5,288 nt of DNA, from contig JASLFS010000013.1 of assembly GCA_030150505.1 (NCBI GenBank), positions 1-5,288 on the forward strand, given 5' to 3'. Positions 1 through 5,288 of the stretch are shown piece after piece. Under the pieces are notes generated by a model. It saw nothing but the letters and a program-made list of their open reading frames with translations, was not told where the DNA came from and searched no databases. This stretch comes from Vitreoscilla sp. Lineage in GTDB: Bacteria > Pseudomonadota > Gammaproteobacteria > Burkholderiales > Neisseriaceae. Both the position numbers and the translations under genes were made by a program. How positions within the stretch are numbered: position 1 is the stretch's first letter; every line of letters begins with the position of its first letter.

Positions 1-242
1 AAAAATTGATATTACTGCTTAATCTATTGAATAATCAGATTTTTAACTCATCAATCTCGTACCAATCACCTCGAATACCTTCCTAAAATCAACATTACGG
101 ACAACTATTAAGATTAATGATTCCTCGGAATCTACACTCTGAAACCTTTGTACAGACAATCTCTTGTTCTTATTTTCTAACCCCTACTAGACCCAACCAA
201 TTAATTTAAAAAGATAGAAACCATATTGCACAAGACAAAATC
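1..242. other. Gene-free stretch downstream of the Sel1-like gene
   Basis: No convincing gene is visible. The longest open stretch is about 48 codons on the minus strand ending in a TAA at about 45-47; it has no start codon with a ribosome binding site and resembles no family I know. A second minus frame ends with a short protein-like string (GIRGDWYEIDELKI) just after several stops, so a decayed gene end is possible but unproven. A small perfect inverted repeat (GATTCC-TC-GGAATC) lies at 119-132. No clear U-tailed hairpin terminator for the gene ending at 243 was found. Confidence 0.4.
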
Positions 243-1088
243 TTATTTAGGTAGAATTTCTTCAAATATGGGAATTTTATCCATTGGTTTTTTAGGCATA
301 TAATGTAAATACTTTTGATTAATTCTATCTAAATGCTCTTGGGCTTTTATGTTGCCGGCTTCTAAAGCTTTAGTATACATAGCATATGAAATACGAGTAT
401 CCCGCAATTGAACGGGGGCACTTTCCATTTCAAATAACAACCCCATTTGTATCATGGCATCTGTCGACTGATAATCATCAATGGCCTGACTATAAATTTG
501 ATAATCTTGTAACCAATCTTTAATCTCTTTATCAGTCAATTCTTTTTTAGCAGGCATACCACTCTGCTTCTCACCATATAAAAAAAGTCGAGCAATACCT
601 TTTAAGGAATTATTATTTGCAGTGATCTTATAATATTCTTTAGCTAAATCAATATTACGCTCACCACCAAAACCAGTTTCATATAAAAAAGCCAATGTAT
701 TAAGAGCTTTTACATTCTGAGGCTGCGTCGTTAATATATCTTCTGCCTGTTTTTTGAGCTTGGCATAATCAAGTGGATTTTGTTGCCAATACAAATCCAG
801 TAACTCTTCTGGTATATCCTGCAATTGCTTTTCTTTATCTTTAATTTGATCGGATAATTTTTTTTGTTCGTCCAACAAATCAGCATCTAGCCCAGATAAA
901 GAAATCATGTCATTAGAATTTTCTTGCTCATATTTCTCACCAACTTCCACGCCATTGTTAATACTGGCTTCAGTAGGAGCGCTACTTGGCTCCGTGGTAT
1001 AAACAATCACCTTCGCACTAGATAATGTACAAAATAAAGATAAACATACTACTAGTTTTATTTTTGACACAAAGAAATAAATATTCAT
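243..1088 (-). CDS. Secreted Sel1/TPR-like repeat protein
   Basis: A 281-residue protein predicted to be exported. Residues 1-25 form a signal peptide: a lysine-containing start, a hydrophobic core (LVVCLSLFC) and a likely cleavage site after LSSA. The lipobox positions are not met, so it is probably soluble in the periplasm rather than a lipoprotein. Residues 30-60 are low-complexity and acidic, and 68-95 look like a charged coiled coil. Residues about 110-240 carry at least two degenerate Sel1/TPR-like helical pairs (ALNTLAFLYETGFGGERNIDLAKEYY is split around the GFGG turn; AMIQMGLLFE to AQEHLDRI is the second). Such repeats usually bind other proteins; the partner is unknown. The frame stays open upstream to a TTG at 1121, but I prefer the ATG at 1088: it places the signal peptide at the N-terminus, and the TTG lies upstream of the predicted transcription start. 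The Shine-Dalgarno is weak. Monocistronic in this window. The family call is reasonably good; the function is unknown. Confidence 0.8.
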   Translation of the reverse strand: MNIYFFVSKIKLVVCLSLFCTLSSAKVIVYTTEPSSAPTEASINNGVEVGEKYEQENSNDMISLSGLDADLLDEQKKLSDQIKDKEKQLQDIPEELLDLYWQQNPLDYAKLKKQAEDILTTQPQNVKALNTLAFLYETGFGGERNIDLAKEYYKITANNNSLKGIARLFLYGEKQSGMPAKKELTDKEIKDWLQDYQIYSQAIDDYQSTDAMIQMGLLFEMESAPVQLRDTRISYAMYTKALEAGNIKAQEHLDRINQKYLHYMPKKPMDKIPIFEEILPK

Positions 1089-1123
1089 ATTGGTTTTAAT
1101 ATTCTCACACTGCAAACTCAATT

Positions 1124-1152
1124 ATCATAATTTATTTCTTTGTAAATGAAAA
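1124..1152 (-). promoter_or_regulatory. Sigma-70-like promoter of the Sel1-like gene
   Basis: Read on the minus strand, a -35 box TTTTCA (1147-1152) and a -10 box TATGAT (1124-1129, five of six consensus bases) are separated by exactly 17 bases. The predicted start near 1117 gives a leader of about 29 bases before the ATG at 1088 and excludes the upstream TTG as the initiation codon. AT-rich sequence makes chance matches common, so this is moderate evidence. Confidence 0.45.
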
Positions 1153-1522
1153 GATAATTACTATGCAAATAATTATTTTTTATAAAGAATATGCTTAATT
1201 TATTACTTTTATATGTCATATTAAAACATTATAAAATGAATAATTTTATATCCATCCTTTTTCTAACCATCATTTTGAGCTTTGTCATTCATACTATATA
1301 ATCCTTATATTACTTTAGGTTATTTAATCTTAGTTGAGTATTACTAGCTTAAATAGTTAGTCATTATCTCAAAACTATTAAAGCCATTTTTTATGACGTC
1401 ATTATTTTCAAGAATTTTTCATGCTTATGAATAGCTAGACCTTGTAAAATAGCACTGTCCAAAACAGATGGTAATTTTGAAATAATAGATGCTTGCAATA
1501 TCAGAATAAGTAAAATGCTTAC
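1153..1522. other. Long AT-rich intergenic stretch, no supported gene
   Basis: Very AT-rich with stops in all frames over most of its length. The only protein-like stretch is a minus-strand frame of about 42 codons ending at a TAA at 1391-1393 (it includes LPSVLDSAILQGLAIHKHEK). It has no ribosome binding site, no usable ATG near its beginning and abuts the palindrome at 1523. It could be the tail of a decayed gene, but I cannot name a family. Confidence 0.4.
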
Positions 1523-1564
1523 ATAATCAAGGCTCCCTGAAACGTTTCAGGGAGCCTTGATTAT
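1523..1564. repeat. Perfect 42-nt palindrome, terminator-like
   Basis: A flawless inverted repeat with 21-base arms meeting at the centre (between 1543 and 1544), so any hairpin loop must come from opening the central AAACGTTT. The core arm is GGCTCCCTGAAAC, clearly more GC-rich than the surroundings, flanked by AT pairs (ATAATCAA). On the plus strand a short T run (1569-1573) follows after a GGG. That is late for an intrinsic terminator, and no gene visibly ends into it from either side. It may be a bidirectional terminator orphaned by gene loss, a dispersed palindromic repeat, or a protein site. The structure is certain; its role is not. Confidence 0.85.
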
Positions 1565-1604
1565 TGGGTTTTTATATGACAAAGAAGACTTTTTGGAGAA
1601 ATCT

Positions 1605-1718
1605 ATGACATATATAACAAATACAGCAGAGGCCAAGAGTACATCATACTCAGGCATTAAAAGAAGGGATTTCTCATTCGATCGGCAGCAAGTTCATCCA
1701 AAAAAATGTCTTACTTAA
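1605..1718 (+). CDS. Possible small ORF, 37 residues, strong ribosome binding site
   Basis: ATG at 1605 is preceded by GGAG at 1595-1598 with a six-base gap, the best Shine-Dalgarno on the plus strand here. The product is 37 residues, basic in its second half (GIKRRDFSFDRQQVHPKK), with one cysteine near the end and no membrane segment or signal peptide. I recognise no family. It begins 40 bases after the 42-nt palindrome. A shorter ORF starting at the ATG at 1576 runs into the same start region and ends at the TGA overlapping this ATG (ATGA), as in translational coupling. It may be a real small protein, the 5' stub of a lost gene, or chance; the opposite strand is open over part of the same bases. 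Confidence 0.25.
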   Translation: MTYITNTAEAKSTSYSGIKRRDFSFDRQQVHPKKCLT

Positions 1719-1720
1719 CT

Positions 1721-1747
1721 AATAAAAAAAACTAGCCATGGCTAATT
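1721..1747 (-). terminator. Short intrinsic terminator of the zinc-ribbon gene
   Basis: Immediately beyond the stop codon at 1752-1754 on the minus strand is the palindrome TAGCCATGGCTA (1733-1744), able to form a four-base-pair stem with a CATG loop, extended by two more pairs beyond one mismatch. It is followed on the minus strand by eight consecutive T (A run at 1724-1731). The stem is short, but the position and U tract fit intrinsic termination. Confidence 0.55.
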
Positions 1748-1751
1748 ATAT

Positions 1752-2282
1752 TTATAAAAATAAATTAAATACCGTAATAATAGAAATAATAACGATAACT
1801 GTGATTATAACGGGCATTAGAATACTTTTTTTAATGTATTGGTAATTTAATTCATATTCAACATAAGTCACTTGCTTTTTAACACTAAAAAAATACCAAA
1901 TTAACAAATAAAGTAAACTTAATCTAGAAGCACTTATTTCTAAATACCCAGCAACCAATACATAAATTAAAAAAACAATACCCCATAATTGTGCCTGCTG
2001 AGCCTGTCGCTCGTATCCTAAAGCTTTCCAGTTTTTCATGATTAAAACAGATCCAAATAGAGGCGTTAGAAATAAAGCCCAACAACCAATAACATTTGGA
2101 TTCCATATTTTAGGTAATTCCTCATTATGATAACTATCATCAGCAGGTGCTTGATAATGGTTATTTTGATTTATAACCTCATACTCAATGAAGTCATGTT
2201 CGTTCTCTAATAATGAATCCCCACAATTTGAGCAATACTTTGCATTGCTATTATATTCAAATCCACATTGCTTACAGTGCAT
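1752..2282 (-). CDS. Zinc-ribbon membrane protein
   Basis: A 176-residue protein. It opens with a zinc ribbon, C3-x2-C6 and C17-x2-C20 (HCKQCGFEY, then KYCSNCG), which should bind one zinc ion in the cytoplasm. An acidic, poorly ordered linker (about 22-55) follows, then a conserved-looking block beginning with PKIWNPN and running to MKNWKALGYERQAQQ, a pattern I associate with small zinc-ribbon and related membrane proteins of unknown function. Membrane segments lie near 64-82, 99-115, 121-133 and 154-175. The frame extends 31 codons further upstream, but the ATG at 2282 is chosen: it has AGGTGGG directly upstream on the minus strand at good spacing, it puts the zinc ribbon at the N-terminus, and the longer form would overlap the neighbour's terminator. 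It has its own promoter and terminator, so it is probably a single-gene unit. Its biochemical role is unknown. Confidence 0.8.
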   Translation of the reverse strand: MHCKQCGFEYNSNAKYCSNCGDSLLENEHDFIEYEVINQNNHYQAPADDSYHNEELPKIWNPNVIGCWALFLTPLFGSVLIMKNWKALGYERQAQQAQLWGIVFLIYVLVAGYLEISASRLSLLYLLIWYFFSVKKQVTYVEYELNYQYIKKSILMPVIITVIVIISIITVFNLFL

Positions 2283-2309
2283 TATTACCCACCTATAAAA
2301 TAATATTTT

Positions 2310-2338
2310 GTTATATATTAACATGGACTTAACTTTAA
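2310..2338 (-). promoter_or_regulatory. Candidate promoter of the zinc-ribbon gene
   Basis: On the minus strand a -10 box TATAAC (2310-2315, five of six) lies 17 bases from a weak -35 TTAAAG (2333-2338). It sits in the short gap between the upstream gene's terminator hairpin (2345-2364) and the ATG at 2282, where a promoter is needed if that terminator works. The -35 match is poor. Confidence 0.35.
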
Positions 2339-2364
2339 AAAATAAAACCAGCCGAAGCTGGTTT
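2338..2364 (-). terminator. Intrinsic terminator of the DUF2798 gene, UUCG tetraloop
   Basis: A perfect eight-base-pair hairpin at 2345-2364. On the minus strand it reads AAACCAGC-TTCG-GCTGGTTT and is followed by TATTTTTTAAAG. C(UUCG)G is an unusually stable RNA tetraloop common in bacterial terminators. It lies 25 bases after the stop of the DUF2798 gene (2389-2391) and separates it from the zinc-ribbon gene. The plus-strand side lacks a good T tract, so the direction is clear. Confidence 0.85.
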
Positions 2365-2388
2365 AATAATTTCAAGCAATCATCTTTA

Positions 2389-2652
2389 TCAAGAACTTTT
2401 CACGAGACTCATTGCAAATCGTCTTGCGATGGGCAAAACAATTAATACCGTTGGAAATGCAATCACCCATGACATCATCCATGAACTCAACCAAGGTGAA
2501 ATGATATGAAAACCAAAGCCAAAACTTCTAGCCAAACTGACAAATGATATAACTCCGCTCATAATGCATGACAAAATAAAGGGAACTAAAACAACCAGCG
2601 CCTTTTGTGGCAACTTTGGAATGCCTAAAATAGTATTTTTAGATGTAGACAT
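2389..2652 (-). CDS. DUF2798 family small membrane protein
   Basis: An 87-residue integral membrane protein with two hydrophobic helices (about 19-40 and 59-76). The arrangement fits the DUF2798 family: an N-terminal LPQK stretch, a first helix holding SCIMSGVISFVSLARS, a short loop, then WLSSWMMSWVIAFPTVLIVLPIARR, where WxxAFPxxxxxxPxxRR is the family-like signature. No biochemical function is established for the family as far as I know. The start is the ATG at 2652 because GGAG lies five bases upstream on the minus strand; the in-frame extension to 2694 adds only 14 residues and no good ribosome site. It is transcribed from a promoter with an operator-like repeat (2716-2743), divergent from the pEtn transferase gene, and ends at a strong hairpin terminator. 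Confidence 0.85.
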   Translation of the reverse strand: MSTSKNTILGIPKLPQKALVVLVPFILSCIMSGVISFVSLARSFGFGFHIISPWLSSWMMSWVIAFPTVLIVLPIARRFAMSLVKSS

Positions 2653-2715
2653 TATAACTCCGTAATATTTAGCGTAATCAAGAGAGAACACCACCCTACT
2701 TAATTAGCACCGACC

Positions 2716-2743
2716 TTTATATTGGTAAAATATCACCAATCAA
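2716..2743 (-). promoter_or_regulatory. Promoter of the DUF2798 gene
   Basis: On the minus strand a -35 box TTGATT (2738-2743) and a -10 box TATAAA (2716-2721) are spaced by 16 bases. The predicted start near 2709 gives a leader of about 57 bases before the ATG at 2652. The spacer is filled by an inverted repeat (2721-2740), which suggests regulated transcription. Confidence 0.5.
2721..2740. promoter_or_regulatory. Operator-like inverted repeat over the promoter spacer
   Basis: ATTGGTAAAATATCACCAAT is a 20-base imperfect palindrome: ATTGGT and ACCAAT arms pair perfectly, and seven of the eight outer positions on each side agree. It occupies the spacer of the DUF2798 promoter and touches both boxes, the usual geometry for a dimeric repressor that blocks RNA polymerase. 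No regulator gene lies in the window, so the binding protein is unknown. Chance occurrence in AT-rich DNA cannot be excluded. Confidence 0.4.
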
Positions 2744-2887
2744 AATTATGCAACATATTATCACATTGTCAAATATGACGAATTGAATACCATTTGATAC
2801 AATGCTGAAACGTTAAATAATGTAAATACTATAAAACATGAAAATAACATTCCACATCAAAGACATCGTAAAGAATAGCCTTTATTA

Positions 2888-2897
2888 TTTAAAATAA
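2888..2897 (+). other. First frame lesion, also a -1 slippery heptamer before a stop
   Basis: In the ATG 2838 frame the codons read TTA AAA TAA, with a preceding T, making T TTA AAA (2888-2894), an X-XXY-YYZ heptamer of the type used in -1 ribosomal frameshifting. A one-base backward slip here joins exactly to the downstream frame that encodes the conserved membrane part (next codons ATA ATC ACA). The same result comes from one missing A in the A run 2891-2894. Confidence 0.6.
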
Positions 2898-3199
2898 TCA
2901 CACCATTAGTGATTATTTTTTTAGTAACCCGATTAGCCGTCAGTGGTACTGGTCTTAGTATTACACTTAAAGATACATTGTCTTTTATGGCCGCATTATT
3001 AATTTTATCTGCTTCCCGAAAAAGTTTTTGGTTTATTGCATTCCCTTTTTTAATTTTTTACGCTACATGCCTACCAATAGGAAAAAACTTTGGGCCACCT
3101 AGCTTTAAGTACATCGCATCAGTGTTAGCAACTGATGGTAATGAGACTAAAGAGTTTTTAAAACAAATACCTATTAAACATTTTTCTCTAGAGTTTCTG

Positions 3200-3207
3200 T
3201 TTAATTG
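3200..3207 (+). other. Second frame lesion, one extra base
   Basis: The membrane-domain frame reads GAG TTT CTG TTT then AAT TGG (FLFNW) and drifts out of family-like sequence to a stop at 3251-3253. Removing one A at 3203 or 3204 gives FLFIGGSIFFRLF, a membrane helix leading into the next conserved part and the catalytic domain. This change has the opposite sign to the first lesion, so the overall frame is restored. Confidence 0.65.
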
Positions 3208-4483
3208 GCGGATCCATTTTCTTTCGGTTATTCACAAAACAATATCAAATTAACTATCTAAGAAATAAAACAATATGGCTCATAATCGCCTTAATATTTA
3301 TCTGGCCAGCAGATTTTTTTAAAAGCCCGAAGTTAATGTATAAATCAATAACAAGCCTATATGAAGAACATAAAAAACTGCAGGAGCTAACAGTCGAACC
3401 AGCTTGGAATATAACTAAAGTTAAACCTCAATATGATACTTATGTACTAGTAATTGGAGAAAGTGCAAGGAAAGACTTTCATCATGCTTATGGCTATCCC
3501 ATTGATAATACCCCTTTCTTGTCATCCACTAAAGGAATAATTATAGATGGGATGACAGGCGGTGGAACCAATACCATTGCGTCCTTAAGATTAATGCTAA
3601 CTAAATCTGATAAAACCAAATGGGATGCAAATTATGGGTTTAATATAGTTGACTTGGCAAATAAAGCTGGCTATCAAACACATTGGCTATCCAATCAAGG
3701 ATATGTTGGCACTTTCGATACAACAGTCACAGCCATTGCAAACAAAAGTCAATTCACTCATTTTATAAAAAAAGCTGATTCCTTTTCAACTAATACCGAT
3801 GATGCTCAACTTCTTCCAATATTCGAAAATAGCTTGCATCAAAAAGGTCAAAAATTAGTTGTATTACATTTATATGGTTCCCACCCATATGTTTGTGATC
3901 GACTACATGGATTTGAACCTAAATATTCAACAAAAGATCCTCACTATAATGATTTAACTTGCTATGTGGCTAGTATTGAAAAAACAGATCAATTGCTTTA
4001 TCAAATAAATAATATACTAGAAAATAGATTTCAAATAAATAAAGAAAGTTATTCCATGATTTACTTTGCAGATCATGGCTTAGTGCAAAGAACAATAGAT
4101 GACAACATAACTATTAATAATAATTTTGCTATCAAGGAACATTTTGATATTCCATTAGTAAAAATATCTAGTGATGATCACGAACGAAAAAATATCAAAT
4201 CGTTTAAATCAGGATTAAATTTTACAGAAGGATTAGGGCACTGGTTGGGAATTACAAGTAACCAATTTGATGAAAATACTCTTTTATTCGACGCATCAAT
4301 CCACAATGATTATGGATTAGAAGTCAAAAGATCTAATTACCCGGAAAATCCTGCAATTGATATTTCCGATAAATAAATACATTACAATACTTTTAACTTG
4401 ATTATAATAAATACCATATGCACTCTTAATGCTTCGTCATCGGTTAAGAAAGCCTATTAGAACCGCCAAATTCTCAGTGGTAG

Positions 4484-4532
4484 TAAAAAAGACTTACATT
4501 AATGCTTAATTTCATTTCGTAAGTCTTTTTTA
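4484..4532. terminator. Symmetric bidirectional terminator hairpin
   Basis: Fourteen-base perfect arms, TAAAAAAGACTTAC at 4484-4497 and its complement at 4519-4532, enclose a 21-base loop. Because the arms end in A6 and T6, each strand shows a stem followed by a U run. It lies between the end of the pEtn transferase gene (4376) and the end of the convergent glucosyltransferase-like gene (4649) and can terminate both. Confidence 0.8.
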
Positions 4533-4648
4533 TTTACGATGGTATACATATACAAAATATGCTTCAAACAAATCAACTTAATATTTTATTGGAAGATAGT
4601 ACTTAAAAATTTACTATATAAATAATAAGAACAGCATTTAATAATGAG

Positions 4649-5288
4649 TTATTCGCAATTTTTATCAAAATCAACTATATAATCGACATCATTTTTTCTA
4701 ATATCATAAAGTACATTTTTCTCTATAACAGGAAAAGTACATTTATTTTTTTCTAAGTCTATTTTGTTTTCAGGCCAAGTAAAAACATAGAAGGGACTTT
4801 GACTAATGCGTCCCCAAACCCAACCTTCAGATAAATAATTGGGTATTAAAAATTTCATAATAGGATAATTAGCATAAAGAGCCATACTTTTTGGTGCATA
4901 TTCTGCTTTACCTGTTATCACTAATCCAATGTTTTCGTCTTCAGCATTTTCCAAGACAGTACGACTAATATTGGTGGCTAAAAAAAGATGGTATTCTTCA
5001 TTATTTTTTAAAATACTTCCAAAGATACTAGATAGCACAAAACCATACATCACTAAGGCAACTAAGGCTAAGCTAGTTACATTATTGATTAACCTGCTAT
5101 TGTAACTTTTCAGCTGCACCGCAAAAATAACAAAGGTAAATAATACAACTGGATAAGTAATGAAAGTTCTTGCACTAAACCACATTTCCTGAAGGAATAA
5201 ATTAGGCAATAATATACAAAAAAAGATGCCAATAGCACAAATAATGATACTACTAGAACTGAGAAAGATTTTATTAATACTTTTTCCA
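4649..5288 (-). CDS. GtrII-type glucosyltransferase-like membrane protein, C-terminal part
   Basis: The visible 212 residues are the C-terminal end; the frame is open to the window edge, so the TTG at 5209 is not its start. Three hydrophobic segments (about residues 9-28, 40-57 and 69-89 of the visible part) are followed by an extracytoplasmic tail of about 120 residues. The tail contains LVITGKAEYAPKS, then YPIMKFLIPNYLSEGWVWGR, which resembles the end of GtrII / glucosyltransferase-domain proteins. Such proteins add glucose, taken from an undecaprenyl-phosphate carrier, to O-antigen or other surface polysaccharide on the periplasmic side. Two cysteines close to the C-terminus (KCTFPV and the penultimate residue) could form a disulfide. 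The catalytic loops would lie outside the window, so the family call rests on the tail and topology only. Partner gtrA/gtrB-like genes, if any, would be to the right. The gene is convergent with the pEtn transferase gene. Confidence 0.65.
   Translation of the reverse strand, partial: GKSINKIFLSSSSIIICAIGIFFCILLPNLFLQEMWFSARTFITYPVVLFTFVIFAVQLKSYNSRLINNVTSLALVALVMYGFVLSSIFGSILKNNEEYHLFLATNISRTVLENAEDENIGLVITGKAEYAPKSMALYANYPIMKFLIPNYLSEGWVWGRISQSPFYVFTWPENKIDLEKNKCTFPVIEKNVLYDIRKNDVDYIVDFDKNCE

Larger units (their letters stand above)
2838..4376 (+). pseudogene. Frameshifted phosphoethanolamine transferase (EptA/OpgE-like)
   Basis: Inner-membrane enzymes of this family move phosphoethanolamine from phosphatidylethanolamine to lipid A, LPS core or glucans, using an N-terminal membrane part and a periplasmic sulfatase-fold domain. 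Here the frame starts at ATG 2838 (19 codons), stops at TAA 2895, continues in another frame from about 2894 to 3202 (LPIGKNFGPPSFKYIAS, ATDGNETKEFLKQIP), then returns to the first frame from about 3204 to the end. Restoring one A near 2894 and removing one near 3203 gives 512 residues, normal for the family. The membrane part then has hydrophobic segments near IITPLVIIFLVTRLAV, FMAALLIL, FWFIAFPFLIFYATCL, FLFIGGSIFF and TIWLIIALIFIWPADFF. In the C-terminal 346 residues counted from Met at 3336, IGESAR (Glu42), TNTIASLRL (nucleophile Thr80), YGSH (His183) and FADHG (Asp246, His247) match the metal and catalytic sites of relatives such as E. coli OpgE. No good Shine-Dalgarno precedes 2838. The exact acceptor substrate cannot be told. 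Confidence 0.85.

Noticed and set aside
45..195. Minus-strand open stretch of about 48 codons
   Set aside because: It has no start codon with a ribosome site and no recognisable motif, and a competing frame looks equally protein-like at the end.
1547..1680. Minus-strand open frame with a hydrophobic stretch (VLLASAVFVIYVIDF)
   Set aside because: No Shine-Dalgarno, it overlaps the better-supported plus-strand small ORF and runs into the palindrome; most likely chance.
1924..2106. Sixty-residue minus-strand open frame
   Set aside because: It lies wholly inside the zinc-ribbon membrane protein gene in another frame and has no independent support.
2283..2375. N-terminal extension of the zinc-ribbon protein by 31 residues
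   Set aside because: It would run through the hairpin terminator of the upstream gene and lacks a good ribosome site; the ATG at 2282 has AGGTGGG upstream.
2794..2832. Promoter for the pEtn transferase gene (TTGATA with several weak -10 candidates)
   Set aside because: No -10 box has both a good match and proper spacing; TACTAT at 2827-2832 would make the transcript nearly leaderless. Not strong enough to annotate.
2909..3253. The 114-residue plus-strand frame as an independent gene starting at GTG 2909
   Set aside because: It has no ribosome site, and its sequence is the membrane part of the pEtn transferase, joined on both sides by single-base frame changes.
3336..4376. The 346-residue catalytic domain as a complete stand-alone enzyme
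   Set aside because: Starting at ATG 3336 it would lack any signal or membrane anchor, although the domain must act in the periplasm, and no ribosome site precedes it. The same frame is open upstream through a membrane helix to 3192.
1..5288. CRISPR array, tRNA, rRNA, insertion sequence or phage genes
   Set aside because: No regularly spaced direct repeats, no cloverleaf-like sequence, no transposase or integrase motifs were found on either strand.

Overview
This is an AT-rich chromosomal window (roughly one third GC by eye) from what looks like a low-GC Gammaproteobacterium. The protein set would suit a host-associated lineage such as Orbaceae (Gilliamella-like) or a relative of Pasteurellaceae, but no marker gene fixes the taxon. 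It is not a phage or a complete mobile element.

Layout from left to right. Positions 1-242 hold no gene I can support. A minus-strand gene for a secreted Sel1/TPR-like protein follows (243-1088) with its own promoter. Positions 1130-1732 are a gene-poor stretch of about 600 bases; it contains a perfect 42-nt palindrome (1523-1564) and a short plus-strand ORF with a very good Shine-Dalgarno sequence (1605-1718). Next come two separately transcribed minus-strand genes for small membrane proteins: a zinc-ribbon protein with four membrane segments (1752-2282) and a DUF2798 protein (2389-2652). Each is closed by its own short hairpin terminator. The DUF2798 promoter carries an operator-like inverted repeat. 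Divergent from it is a plus-strand phosphoethanolamine (pEtn) transferase gene (2838-4376) broken by two opposite one-base frame changes. It faces, across a symmetric terminator hairpin (4484-4532), the C-terminal two fifths or so of a minus-strand GtrII-type glucosyltransferase-like membrane protein that runs off the right edge.

The theme on the right half is decoration of the cell envelope: pEtn addition to lipopolysaccharide or lipid A, and glucosylation of surface polysaccharide. The pEtn transferase is the most informative object. Its translated pieces rejoin into a 512-residue protein of normal family length if one A is restored near position 2894 and one A is removed near 3203. The first lesion lies exactly on a classical -1 slippery heptamer (T TTA AAA) followed at once by a TAA stop. 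Simple inactivation or sequencing error is the default reading; recoding is a testable alternative. I see no convincing new defence or mobile system here.
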